Program-made: the position numbers and the translations under genes
Source: Paenibacillus_E qinlingensis
GTDB taxonomy: Bacteria; Bacillota; Bacilli; Paenibacillales; NBRC-103111
DNA length: 64,000 nucleotides
Direction of reading: 5' to 3'
Assembly (NCBI RefSeq): GCF_028746185.1
Contig: NZ_JAQIVH010000041.1
Span: forward strand, 306,011 to 370,010
The notes under the pieces: generated by a model
The model's input: only the letters and a program-made list of their open reading frames with translations
Database searches by the model: none
Told to the model about the DNA's origin: nothing
Shown: positions 34,811-44,290 of the stretch, in pieces
How the letters are laid out: every line of letters begins with the position of its first letter
How positions within the stretch are numbered: the first letter of the stretch is position 1

Positions 34811-35728
34811 TTACCACATACTCTGACCAAACCTACGTGCAATCCCATTCGCAATAAGAACTAGCGTTAATCCAACCAAGGACTCAAATAAACCAAGTGC
34901 AGTCGACAAACTGAATTGAGCGTTTCGAAGACCAACATTGTAGCTCCATACGCTAATCACATTTGCAAGGTCGGATACGACCGGATTGCCAAGGACATAA
35001 ATTTGTTCAAAACCAACATTCATAACGCGATCCATAGATAAAATCAGCATTAATGCGATGACCGGTGCTATACCCGGCAGCGTGACATTCCACATTTGCT
35101 TCAACTTATTCGCACCATCCATGCTTGCCGCTTCGTACAAACTAGGGTCGATGGAGTTCAAAGCTGCCAAGTAAATAATGGCTGAGAAGCCCGCTTCTTT
35201 CCATATCCCAGATCCCAAGAAGATAGCTAGCCAGGAACTTTTTTCATACAGGAAAGGAAAACTTTCCCCCGTTATTCCTTTAGAAATAGAAGCCATAATC
35301 CCATGTTCTTGGGCAAAAATAAGGACAACAAAGGATCCAATAATGACCCAATTTAGAAAGTGGGGGAAATACACCAGCGTCTGAACGGCTTTTTTGAAAA
35401 ATGACTTACGCACTTCGTTCAGCAGAATAGCTAGCAGAATCGGAAACGGAAAACCAATAAACGTGCTTAATAGACTAATCGTCAACGTGTTTCTAATAAT
35501 GCTGAACATATTAGGATTGCTATACAGCAGCTTGAAATTGTCCAAGCCCGCCCAAGGACTTCCCCATATTCCATCTGTGAAGTTATAGCTTTTGAAAGCA
35601 ATAACTAAGCCGCCAATCGGCACATACTTGAAAATAATAAAATACAATAGAACGGGAACGAACATCATCAGGAGTGGCCCGTTTAACACCCAAAGTTTTT
35701 TCCTTGTGTACATAGCCGAATGTTTCAT
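34811..35728 (-). CDS. Carbohydrate ABC transporter permease, LplB type
   Basis: The ATG at 35726-35728 has AAAGGAG 9 nt upstream and is preferred to a TTG two codons earlier. The product is 305 residues with about six membrane segments, the LplB-like YVPIGGLVIAFKSYNF region and the EAA loop EAASMDGAN. Its LplC-type partner is encoded at 40130-41002 on the other side of the regulator and binding-protein genes. Such splitting is unusual, but all these genes share one strand. Confidence 0.9.
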   Translation of the reverse strand: MKHSAMYTRKKLWVLNGPLLMMFVPVLLYFIIFKYVPIGGLVIAFKSYNFTDGIWGSPWAGLDNFKLLYSNPNMFSIIRNTLTISLLSTFIGFPFPILLAILLNEVRKSFFKKAVQTLVYFPHFLNWVIIGSFVVLIFAQEHGIMASISKGITGESFPFLYEKSSWLAIFLGSGIWKEAGFSAIIYLAALNSIDPSLYEAASMDGANKLKQMWNVTLPGIAPVIALMLILSMDRVMNVGFEQIYVLGNPVVSDLANVISVWSYNVGLRNAQFSLSTALGLFESLVGLTLVLIANGIARRFGQSMW

Positions 35729-35842
35729 CTTCAATTACTCCTTTCACTCATGCAAAATCGCTCATCAACTCCCCCTACTTTACGGGTGCTCTGGCCTATT
35801 CACAATACACAAGAATCCAGTATATGCGTGCGTAGTTACATG

Positions 35843-35877
35843 AAAAAAGCACCCACCTCCCATAGGTGAATGCTTTT
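35843..35877 (-). terminator. Terminator of the AraC regulator gene
   Basis: AAAAGCA...CACCT with AGGTG...TGCTTTT forms a hairpin followed by a T-run on the minus strand. It lies 24 nt after the regulator stop. Confidence 0.75.
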
Positions 35878-35900
35878 AGCTTTATAAGCTTTTACGAGTA

Positions 35901-38132
35901 TTAGGACGACCGATTCAACTTGCGGTAATCACCAGGTGTCATCTGCATCATCTTCTTAAACATACGAATGAAAGACAACGAATGGATATAGCCCACTTTT
36001 AACGAGATGGATTGAATGGACTCATCGGTGTCTTCCAACAAACGCTTCGCGAATTGAATGCGCAGGCGCGCCAAGTAATCAACGAACTTCTCGCCCAGCT
36101 CTTGCTTAATTAATTGGCTGACTTGTTTATCATTCATATCGAATGCTTCTCCGATCATATTCAACGATAAATCCGGATTGACGAGATGCTCATCAATAAA
36201 TTTCTGGATTTGCCGAATCAACGACCGATTTGAGCTGCTTTCATGAATGTGGGTAAGATGACTGTATTCTTGATCCAGAAGCTTCAGGTAATGATCTGCT
36301 AGTTCATCCAACAACTCATAATGATCCAAAATCAATAACAAAGCTGGATAAGCTTCCGTCTCCCAATGCCCCTTATAGGCCGCATTCAGTTCCTTCATGG
36401 ATTGATTCAATTGATAGTTGAAGTATTCCATCGTAATGACAATATCGTCCTTCACGGCATGTTCATCCCGTAAATTAGCAATCAGACTATGGAAAGCCGT
36501 ACGCCATTCCCCGTTTCCTTGCTTGAACATAATGACAATGCCACGTACATTCTGCAAGCGATTATACACGTCACTATCAATCTTCGTTCTCACATCTGGG
36601 AAGTAAATGACGCGGCTTAACCCTAGAACTGTCTTATATTTTAACGATGTAACCGCTTCTTCATAAGCCAATGGGACATCCTCCGACTGTCCAGCAAGCG
36701 AACTTAAGCCCGTTGTTACAGTAAAATGCAAATGATCATTCACCCATTGATGCATCTCTTCCAACACCACTTTGGTCGCATGTCCATCCGCTGTTTCCCT
36801 TAGAAACAAGAGGACACCTAGACGATCGTTATCAATCCATTCTCCCCAAGCAGCCAACCCATGCTTTTCCGCAATCTCACCTGTGACACTTTTGAGTGCA
36901 AATTTAAGCAAGATTTGGTCACGCTGATTGTACATCTCGCAAAACTGCTGAAATTTATCCACTTCAATGACAGCCATCTGCATTCCCATATATGGAGTGG
37001 GTATTCTGTAGGCGGCTAACTGCTCCTGCCAAGCTTCCGGTGTGTAGGATTTACTGCCTTGGAGCAAATCTGTAAATAAAACCTGCTTTCGATACACCAT
37101 ATCTTGTCTGTGCTTCTGCCTAAATTCATTAGATTGATCAATGAGTTCGGTAATGGCATTTTGGATAAAATGAAACTCATCCTGTCCTTTTGAATGTTTG
37201 TCCGTACCTTTTTGAAGGGCTCCCGTCCTCACTTGTTGCAAAATGGATTCTACTGGCCTGTAATGATGCTTCGATACACGGATGATCCACCATACACCAA
37301 CGACCAACATCACGATCGTAATTAATACCCATAAAATATATAAGCTGGAGAACAGATACGTAAATCCGCCTTCTTTCAAGCCAATTTGCATAACCCATCC
37401 CGTATAGGGAGATGTCATAACGCCTGACTGTAACGAAGTTGCAGTCCCCAACAATTTGCCTGCACGATTAAACGCAACACCATTGGCATCCAACACTTGA
37501 ATAAAACTGTACTGGGAATACGCCATGGCATCAATCATTTTGCCGATATACTCCACATTTACGTTGATGACAATAAATCCTTTATCTCCCGTTAGGAGAG
37601 GTGCTCTTCGTACAAGGCTGATAACGTTTCGCGGGCTCTCGCCTGTATATTCCGTGTAACTGCGCACGGGAAGCCATTCCGCTGGCGCACCACTTTTCGC
37701 CATGCGTTGAATAAATTCGGCATCTCCAAACAGCTCAGAGGGAACGATCAGACTTCGGCTTAGGACTTTACCATCCGTGTTACGATATAAATAGGCAGAG
37801 TCAATTTCGGGATAACCCGAAAGCAACTGCTCCAGCTTGGACGCAGGAAGCGCTAAACCGTTATAACGTTCCCCTTCTGCTGCAAAATAAAATCCATTCA
37901 ATCCATCGTTATAATTGAGTTCTCGCAATACCCCTTGATCAATTTGCTTTAGCGTGCGATCCAGATTACCAAGCGCTTGCTGCATGAAGATGTCGTTGGT
38001 CTTGTTCGATTGGCTTTGCGTCATATAATTGGTGAACACGAAGAACAATCCAGATAACAGGAAGACGATGATTACGAACACAGGAATATACGAAATGAGT
38101 AGCCGATTAAACCAGTTCTTCTTTGTCTGCAT
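35901..38132 (-). CDS. Membrane-bound AraC-family regulator (YesS/YtdP type)
   Basis: This 743-residue one-component regulator has a membrane segment at about 12-34, an extracytoplasmic Cache-like sensor to about 260 and a second membrane segment at about 263-285. A large cytoplasmic part ends in two AraC helix-turn-helices (about 640-743: LSLNMIGEAFDMNDKQVSQ, then HSLSFIRMFKKMM and PGDYRKL). In Bacillus, YesS and YtdP proteins of this type activate pectin/rhamnogalacturonan uptake genes. It likely senses the sugar handled by the adjacent importer and activates the importer and beta-helix genes. GAAGGAG lies 9 nt before the ATG. Confidence 0.9.
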   Translation of the reverse strand: MQTKKNWFNRLLISYIPVFVIIVFLLSGLFFVFTNYMTQSQSNKTNDIFMQQALGNLDRTLKQIDQGVLRELNYNDGLNGFYFAAEGERYNGLALPASKLEQLLSGYPEIDSAYLYRNTDGKVLSRSLIVPSELFGDAEFIQRMAKSGAPAEWLPVRSYTEYTGESPRNVISLVRRAPLLTGDKGFIVINVNVEYIGKMIDAMAYSQYSFIQVLDANGVAFNRAGKLLGTATSLQSGVMTSPYTGWVMQIGLKEGGFTYLFSSLYILWVLITIVMLVVGVWWIIRVSKHHYRPVESILQQVRTGALQKGTDKHSKGQDEFHFIQNAITELIDQSNEFRQKHRQDMVYRKQVLFTDLLQGSKSYTPEAWQEQLAAYRIPTPYMGMQMAVIEVDKFQQFCEMYNQRDQILLKFALKSVTGEIAEKHGLAAWGEWIDNDRLGVLLFLRETADGHATKVVLEEMHQWVNDHLHFTVTTGLSSLAGQSEDVPLAYEEAVTSLKYKTVLGLSRVIYFPDVRTKIDSDVYNRLQNVRGIVIMFKQGNGEWRTAFHSLIANLRDEHAVKDDIVITMEYFNYQLNQSMKELNAAYKGHWETEAYPALLLILDHYELLDELADHYLKLLDQEYSHLTHIHESSSNRSLIRQIQKFIDEHLVNPDLSLNMIGEAFDMNDKQVSQLIKQELGEKFVDYLARLRIQFAKRLLEDTDESIQSISLKVGYIHSLSFIRMFKKMMQMTPGDYRKLNRSS

Positions 38133-38238
38133 GACACACTACTCCTTCGATGTAGGGCTGGTAGCATTCATTGTACCTTGATCTAATCGGCTTGCCCATA
38201 CGCTATTTTCAGCGATATACAATTTTCCTGCAGCATGA

Positions 38239-38279
38239 CAAAAAGACCGGAACAGAGCGTTATTCTCTGTCCGATCTTC
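38239..38279 (-). terminator. Terminator after the binding-protein gene
   Basis: AAGACCGGAACAGAG pairs imperfectly with CTCTGTCCGATCTT. The minus strand ends in TTTTTG. This separates the importer genes from the regulator gene. Confidence 0.8.
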
Positions 38280-38292
38280 AATGAAATATGGA

Positions 38293-39957
38293 TTATTTCA
38301 AGTTATAGATATCCGTAACTAGAATGGCTTTCTCTTTATTCGTTTTATACCAATTTTGGAACCATTCATCAACTTTGGTGCCACCTGCTTTATTCCAAAT
38401 ATCCTGCGAAGTTTTGATCGCTTGTTCGGCAGAAATAGCTGGTGTTACGATCGCTTTGACAAACTCATCCGGCGTACCAATTTTCGCGGCAGCAATTTGT
38501 GTGTTAGGCACGCTTTGTACAATCATATCCAAATCTTTGGGACTGGAAGGTACATCCAGGAAGAAGCCGGATTGAGGGCGCTCAGGAGCGAGATACAACT
38601 GACGCGCTTCTGTCAGAATACGTTTAATCTCTTTTTCTGCTGGTTTACTGTCGCTTAATTGATCAATTCTAGTATCGCAACTTGGCAGGCCTGGAAGCGA
38701 TGACATGATCATACCGTAATCCCCTGCATAGCTGCGTTCCTTCTTGTTCTTGTCAGGGTCAATTACTTGCGGGCAGCCCTTCGCATCCAGCTTGTAGTGC
38801 TCCCCTTCAATACCCCATTTCAAAGCTTTAACCGAATTTTCTCTGGTTAAGAAATCGAGATATTTAATAACAGCGACTGGATCTTTGGCTTTCGCATTCA
38901 CTACAGCGGCATTTTGCACAGGTGAAGTAAGTGGAGGACTGAATTGCCCGAACGAACTCTTCGGAAGCACGATTGGGGACAACGTCGCATTGGGATCATT
39001 TTTCATCAACGTTTCCATCTCGATTGTACTCGGCAATGCCCCCACATAGAAGCCAAGTTTTCCGTTTAAGAAATCCCGCTTCGCCTTGTCCCCCGTGGTA
39101 TCCGCAGCGAAATCTTTATCAATGATATTTTCTTGGAATAACTTCTTCTTAAATGTGAGGCCTGCTAGCTGATTCTCCCAAGCATATTGCAAATTCCCGT
39201 CTTTCAAATTGTAATTGGAGAATACGGGCACGCCGAACATGAAGTCAATAACCTTGTTGTTATAGCCGCCGCCAAGCGAAATACCGTACGTATCGTTCTT
39301 GCCATTGCCGTCCGGATCTTTCTCCGTAAAAGCTTTCGCAACGGCAAAGAGATCATCCGTCGTTTTGGGAGCTTCCAAGCCCAACTTCTTCAGCCAATCC
39401 GTACGAACCAAATACACCCAGTTCACATCCAGCTTCGCAAGGACCGCGATATCATAGAGCTTCCCGTCTGAACGTGTGCCAAATTTCTTCAGAAGTGGAT
39501 TTTTAGCCAGCAACGCTTTGAACTCTACGCTATTCTTCTCAATTAAATCATCCAAAGGCAATAATTGCTTGGATTCATACCAAGAACTGCGATTTTTACC
39601 ATCATAATCTTGAATTAAATCAGGGGCCTCTCCGGAAGCAAACATAACATTCAGTTTATCCTCTGGTTTGGAACGTGGAATCGGGATGAATGTCACATCG
39701 ACAGGGCTATTCTTATTAATCCAATCTGTCCAACGGTTTTTGTCCAGCGTACCTTCTTCTGGCACCATATTTCCCCGATCGTAAATCGAGGTCGTGATCT
39801 TGCCCCTCTTCTCAGGAGCTTTAGTAGCCTGTGTGCTTGCCGCGCCTGTGGATGTTGCCGTGCTTGTACCATCCTCACTCTTACTGCACGCAGCAAGTAA
39901 ACTTATGGACGCTAACGCAACAGCTACAGTGGAAACAACGAGTAATCTCTTTTTCAT
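38293..39957 (-). CDS. Extracellular sugar-binding lipoprotein of an ABC importer
   Basis: The frame opens at 40056, but the ATG at 39955-39957 (MKKRLLVVST) follows GGAGG by 8 nt and starts a proper lipoprotein signal peptide with lipobox LLAAC. The mature protein (554 residues in all) is an LplA-type family 1 binding protein: FASGEAPDLIQDYDGKN near the N-terminus and RTDWLKKLGLEAPKTTDDL. It is anchored on the outer face of the membrane and feeds the LplB/LplC permeases encoded on either side. The ligand is probably an oligosaccharide released by the secreted beta-helix enzyme (inference). Confidence 0.92.
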   Translation of the reverse strand: MKKRLLVVSTVAVALASISLLAACSKSEDGTSTATSTGAASTQATKAPEKRGKITTSIYDRGNMVPEEGTLDKNRWTDWINKNSPVDVTFIPIPRSKPEDKLNVMFASGEAPDLIQDYDGKNRSSWYESKQLLPLDDLIEKNSVEFKALLAKNPLLKKFGTRSDGKLYDIAVLAKLDVNWVYLVRTDWLKKLGLEAPKTTDDLFAVAKAFTEKDPDGNGKNDTYGISLGGGYNNKVIDFMFGVPVFSNYNLKDGNLQYAWENQLAGLTFKKKLFQENIIDKDFAADTTGDKAKRDFLNGKLGFYVGALPSTIEMETLMKNDPNATLSPIVLPKSSFGQFSPPLTSPVQNAAVVNAKAKDPVAVIKYLDFLTRENSVKALKWGIEGEHYKLDAKGCPQVIDPDKNKKERSYAGDYGMIMSSLPGLPSCDTRIDQLSDSKPAEKEIKRILTEARQLYLAPERPQSGFFLDVPSSPKDLDMIVQSVPNTQIAAAKIGTPDEFVKAIVTPAISAEQAIKTSQDIWNKAGGTKVDEWFQNWYKTNKEKAILVTDIYNLK

Positions 39958-40129
39958 TCTTATGACCTCCTCGAGAATATACGACCATGTGATCATCGGG
40001 ATCACCGATGCGGTTCGCTTGCCCTCAATGTAGCCCTGCAAGAACCTTATCAGCAATATACAAGAATCTCTGTATAGCCTCGTTCTAGGGGATATACCTT
40101 TTTCAGCGATATGCCTATTTCGGGTTTCT

Positions 40130-41002
40130 TTACCCTTTGACCGAGCCTATCATGACGCCTTTCACGAAGTGCTTCTGAACAAATGGATACACAATCAACA
40201 TGGGGAGAATCATGACGATGACACCTGATGACTTGATAGATTCTGGTGTCACTTGAATCGCTTCTTCTGGCCGCAGATACTGATCAACAGAGATCATACT
40301 GTTCATAATCATTTGTTGGACGATAACCGTTAAATTCTGTTTCAGCGGTGAGTTAATATAGATGAGGACATTCTGGAACATGTTCCAGTAACCTACCGCG
40401 TAGAACAAGATCAGTGTTGCGATAGCAGGCATCGCGAGCGGCAAATAAATCTTGGCGATTAGCCGCCATTCATTACAGCCATCCATTCTTGCTGCTTCAT
40501 CCAACTCCGCAGGAATATTCTCGAAGAAAGCTTTTAAAACCAACGTATTATACACACTAATAAGCCCAGGCAGCCAAAGCGACCAATACGTATTCACCAT
40601 GCCTAGCTGTTTAACTAACAAGTAATTGGGAATTAATCCGGCACTAAACAGCATGGTGAAGATCATCATCAGCGTGAAAGATCTTCTAGCATAGAAATAC
40701 CGCTTGGACAGCGGGTACGCCGCGAAAATCGTGAACAAGATACTTAATAGGGTCCCGACTACCATGATCTTGACACTGTTCCCAAAAGCTGGTAAAACTT
40801 GCGTTCCCTTAATTAATAATCGGTACGATTCCACATTCCAGCCTACCGGCCATAAGCCAACATGTCCCGAAATGACAGCTGGCTGATCACTAAATGATAT
40901 GGCCAACAAATGGATCAACGGTAACACACACGATATCCCGATGATGGTTAGCACCATATAATTCATTGCATAAAATACTTTCTCTCCAGGTGATGCTCTC
41001 AT
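40130..41002 (-). CDS. Carbohydrate ABC transporter permease, LplC type
   Basis: The start is the ATG at 41000-41002 (MRASPGEKV) with GGAGG 6 nt upstream; the frame continues to 41062 without a better site. The 290-residue product has six membrane segments, the EAA loop DEAARMDGCN and the LplC-type C-terminus FVKGVMIGSVKG. It is the first gene of the second sugar-importer locus, 172 nt before the binding-protein gene. Confidence 0.9.
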   Translation of the reverse strand: MRASPGEKVFYAMNYMVLTIIGISCVLPLIHLLAISFSDQPAVISGHVGLWPVGWNVESYRLLIKGTQVLPAFGNSVKIMVVGTLLSILFTIFAAYPLSKRYFYARRSFTLMMIFTMLFSAGLIPNYLLVKQLGMVNTYWSLWLPGLISVYNTLVLKAFFENIPAELDEAARMDGCNEWRLIAKIYLPLAMPAIATLILFYAVGYWNMFQNVLIYINSPLKQNLTVIVQQMIMNSMISVDQYLRPEEAIQVTPESIKSSGVIVMILPMLIVYPFVQKHFVKGVMIGSVKG

Positions 41003-41137
41003 TGGACTCCTCCATCCACTTCTTAGGGTATGGTTACACTTTAAAGTGTGAGGAAAGTTCATTCAATACACACGATTCGGGTATATGCGGGTAAGAGATG
41101 GATGAGCCTCACTAACGCACCGAGTAGTCCGAAATTA

Positions 41138-41244
41138 CCGAACTAATCTCACCCTTCGCGCTAAAAAATCCTGAATAGTCCTAAATGGCCTAACTAAATT
41201 ACATAAAACTTGCCTCGCAGGATAAAATGACAGGATTAGTTCGG
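41138..41244. repeat. Inverted repeat in the lipM/importer spacer
   Basis: CCGAACTAATC (41138-41148) and GATTAGTTCGG (41234-41244) are exact complements 85 nt apart, and a third related piece, TAGTTCGG, follows near 41290. The spacer (41003-41360) has no gene. It may be a degraded small mobile repeat. Confidence 0.5.
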
Positions 41245-41359
41245 CAGAATCTGACTATTACTTCTTTGCACCGGGGAATCCTCGTTTTAGTTCGGAGATA
41301 TCGGACTAAAGCCAATTAGCAGAGAGATGATGGTAGGTAAGCGCTTGCCATCGAAACAA

Positions 41360-41397
41360 AAAATAGGTTGGCAAGGCATTTCTACCTGACCAACCCA
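41360..41397 (-). terminator. Intrinsic terminator of lipM
   Basis: On the minus strand GGGTTGGTCAGG pairs with CCTTGCCAACC and is followed by TATTTTTTG. It sits within 10 nt of the lipM stop. Confidence 0.85.
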
Positions 41398-41404
41398 CAT
41401 CCTG

Positions 41405-42244
41405 TTAGCGCCGTAAATTCCACTCATCCGTGCCATATTTTTCGGCAACCAGACGATTCGTAAGTTCTACCTCATAGTCCGTCAATGACGACTCGACGAG
41501 ATCGACGCCCAGTCCAAGGGCGATTTCACGTCGAAACGCTTCTTCGACTTCACCAATCGTCACTTCCTTTTTCCCTTGCGCACGCAGCAATTCATTAATC
41601 GCCACCGCTTTCTTCAGAAAGCTTTGTTTCATGCGATCGGCCACCTTCTCATTCGAGAAGCGCAGCATCCGAAATAATTGATCCGTATCCATATCCAGCA
41701 GGATCGAGCCATGCTGCAAAACCACATTTTTCTGACGAACCTGCGCACTGCCAGCGACTTTGCGACCTTCTACAACCAACTCGTACCACGAAGGTGAATC
41801 GAAGCATGCCGCAGAACCAGCGGAAGCATATTTCTCTTTTTCCTCATCACTCGCCAGCTGCACCATTTCTGCTGCAAGGCCTAGCGCGCGAAAACCTTGC
41901 AACAGCCCTTCACTCAAAACCCGATAAGCTTCCGTTACATTGCGGGGAATGCCTGGATAATCCTCAGCCACGATGATACTATACGTCAGTTCTTTATCGT
42001 GCAGCACAGCTCGTCCGCCAGTAGGCCGTCTTACGAAGCCAATTCCCTCGCTCGCTACAGCTTCCTGATCCACTTCTGCTGCTTTTTGAAAATAACCAAT
42101 CGATAACGTCGCTGGATTCCATCCATAGAAACGAACCGTTGGTGGAACCTTGCCTTCACTATGAGCGGTAAGTATTGCTTCATCTAAAGCCATATTTTCA
42201 GCAGGAGAACGATCTCCTGTATGTATAAATCGCCAAGCTGTCAT
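41405..42244 (-). CDS. lipM: Octanoyl-[acyl-carrier-protein]:protein N-octanoyltransferase LipM
   Basis: The protein belongs to the lipoate ligase fold family. It carries the LipM hallmarks RFYGWNPATLSIGYFQ, RRPTGGRAVLHDKELTYS and the catalytic Cys in AACFDSPSWYELVVEGRK, then GSAQVRQKNVVLQHGSIL. LipM transfers octanoate from acyl carrier protein to GcvH, the first step of lipoate assembly in Firmicutes. The ATG at 42242-42244 has GGAAG 9 nt upstream. A TTG three codons earlier (42253) would place the Cys at 150, as in the Bacillus enzyme, instead of 147, so the start is open. The neighbours yqhH and yqhG keep the B. subtilis neighbourhood. Confidence 0.92.
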   Translation of the reverse strand: MTAWRFIHTGDRSPAENMALDEAILTAHSEGKVPPTVRFYGWNPATLSIGYFQKAAEVDQEAVASEGIGFVRRPTGGRAVLHDKELTYSIIVAEDYPGIPRNVTEAYRVLSEGLLQGFRALGLAAEMVQLASDEEKEKYASAGSAACFDSPSWYELVVEGRKVAGSAQVRQKNVVLQHGSILLDMDTDQLFRMLRFSNEKVADRMKQSFLKKAVAINELLRAQGKKEVTIGEVEEAFRREIALGLGVDLVESSLTDYEVELTNRLVAEKYGTDEWNLRR

Positions 42245-42499
42245 CTCATTCAACTTCCTTTCGTGTAGAACTTCACTCTTTCTCGAAAACTAACATCTAT
42301 CATAGCATATTCAAGTTCCGCATTCGACCTCCGAGACCACACCCCTAAGTAAAACTCTTACATGGAAAAAGTTATGAAAGATTCTTCTCTGGACATACTA
42401 ACAAGTATGCGACGTTTGCGAGGGTAGGCGCAGTATGAGAACGTAGCATATGCTTACGAGGCTAGTTTTGCTACGCAAAACTTTTAGGAGGGCACAGCC

Positions 42500-44290
42500 A
42501 TGCGTCAACATGATCAGCAAGAGAACATTCGCCCCATTCATAAACAGCTGGATATGCATTTTGAGAGGGACTGGTTTACCGAGCTGGACAATCGTGTACG
42601 TGGAGGAGGTCCTTGGGATGACTGGACCTTATATCAGCTTGCCTACGAATCAGAAGAATCGGGGCTTATTTCTACGTTTGATGATATGCAATGCCTTGCG
42701 CACTTAGGGACCCTAGAACCTATGGCGCATCAGATTGATACAGCGAAACGAGTGCTCAACGAGATGCGTGGACGAGCCATTTTGGCCGATGAGGTTGGAC
42801 TTGGGAAGACCATCGAAGCTGGTTTAATTTTAAAAGAATACATGATTCGCGGGCTTGTCCGCAAAACGCTCATCCTTGTACCCGCTTCCCTTGTGCTGCA
42901 ATGGGTTCGGGAATTGAATACCAAATTCGGCATCCCTGCCGTTGCGCATAAGAAAGCCTACATGTGGCAGCAAGCCGACATTATCGTAGCCTCTATGGAT
43001 ACGGCCAAAAGGGACCCGCATCGCGAGATTGTGATGGGCCTTGAATACGACATGCTCATCGTCGATGAAGCGCACAAGTTGAAGAATAAAAAAACAACCA
43101 ACTACACCTTCGTCAACGAGCTGCGCAAAAAATACTGCTTACTCCTCACAGCTACGCCTGTGCAGAACGATCTCAAAGAGCTCTACAACCTGATTACGCT
43201 GCTGAAGCCAGGTCAGCTTGGCGGGCAGAACAGCTTCAAGAGCAACTTCGTTGTCGGCAAACGTACACCGAAGAATGAGATTCAGCTGCAGCAAGAGCTT
43301 TCTAAAGTCATGATCCGCAACCGTCGGGGAGACGGAGGGGTTCACTATACGAAGCGGATAGTGCGTAATATCCCGCTCACGCTCTCGGATGATGAGCAAG
43401 CGCTCTATGATGGGGTTACGAATTTCGTGCGAACACGCTATTCCGAAAGTGGCGGCGATCTTAGCTCCATGCTGTCTATGATCACACTGCAACGTGAAGT
43501 GTGCAGCTCGCGAGACGCTGTGTTTATTACATTGGTCAATTTATTCAAAAAGACAGCCGAGGACTCGCCAGTACGCCCCAAAATTTGGGAGCTGGTCGAG
43601 CTTATTCGCAGCATTAAGTCCAATAGCAAAGCGGAAACCACGATGCGACTCATTCAAGACATCAATGATAAAGTTATTATTTTCACGGAGTATCGGGCGT
43701 CGCAAGAGTATTTGTTGAACTATCTTAAGGAACATAAAATAACGGCAGTCCCCTATCGCGGCGGCATGAATCGCGGCAAAAAAGACTGGATGATGGATTT
43801 ATTCCGAAATCGGGTACAAGTTCTTATAGCCACCGAGGCCGGCGGCGAGGGGATTAATCTGCAATTTTGCCACAACATGATCAACTTCGATCTGCCGTGG
43901 AACCCTATGCGCGTGGAACAACGGATCGGTCGGGTTCATCGCCTTGGGCAAACACATGACGTAAACATTTATAACTTATCCACAAGGAATACGATCGAAG
44001 AACATATCCTCTCGCTCTTGCACGAGAAGATCAATATGTTTGAGTTAGTTATTGGCCAACTGGATACGATTCTAGAGAAAATCGAGAAACGTGGTTCGCT
44101 TGAAACATCCCTGTTCCGCATGGTGATGGAAGCCGGTTCCGGCGAGGAAATCCGCCGTAAAATCGATGAACTCGGACATTCCATCAGCGAAGTAAGAGAA
44201 GAAATTGAACAAAATCCGCAATATGGCGCCAAGTTCCAAGACATCCTTGATGCTGTCGGTGGTTCCCAAGGTATGGAGGTGGGCCCATGA
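42500..44290 (+). CDS. yqhH: SNF2-family helicase YqhH
   Basis: This 596-residue DEAD/SNF2 ATPase shows Walker A ADEVGLGKTIEAG (about 97-109), DEAH box IVDEAHKLKN, motif III LTATPVQN, GGEGINLQF (motif V) and QRIGRVHRLGQ (motif VI). It has only the helicase core, with no obvious extra DNA-binding domain. The AGGAGG site lies 9 nt before the ATG. Its stop overlaps the yqhG start by 4 nt (ATGA). In B. subtilis yqhH lies next to yqhG and gcvT, near lipM; its exact substrate is unknown. Confidence 0.92.
   Translation: MRQHDQQENIRPIHKQLDMHFERDWFTELDNRVRGGGPWDDWTLYQLAYESEESGLISTFDDMQCLAHLGTLEPMAHQIDTAKRVLNEMRGRAILADEVGLGKTIEAGLILKEYMIRGLVRKTLILVPASLVLQWVRELNTKFGIPAVAHKKAYMWQQADIIVASMDTAKRDPHREIVMGLEYDMLIVDEAHKLKNKKTTNYTFVNELRKKYCLLLTATPVQNDLKELYNLITLLKPGQLGGQNSFKSNFVVGKRTPKNEIQLQQELSKVMIRNRRGDGGVHYTKRIVRNIPLTLSDDEQALYDGVTNFVRTRYSESGGDLSSMLSMITLQREVCSSRDAVFITLVNLFKKTAEDSPVRPKIWELVELIRSIKSNSKAETTMRLIQDINDKVIIFTEYRASQEYLLNYLKEHKITAVPYRGGMNRGKKDWMMDLFRNRVQVLIATEAGGEGINLQFCHNMINFDLPWNPMRVEQRIGRVHRLGQTHDVNIYNLSTRNTIEEHILSLLHEKINMFELVIGQLDTILEKIEKRGSLETSLFRMVMEAGSGEEIRRKIDELGHSISEVREEIEQNPQYGAKFQDILDAVGGSQGMEVGP

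Noticed and set aside
34596..34817. 73-codon minus-strand frame after the LplB permease gene
   Set aside because: The GTG start overlaps the permease stop, but there is no ribosome site and no recognised motif. The evidence is too weak.
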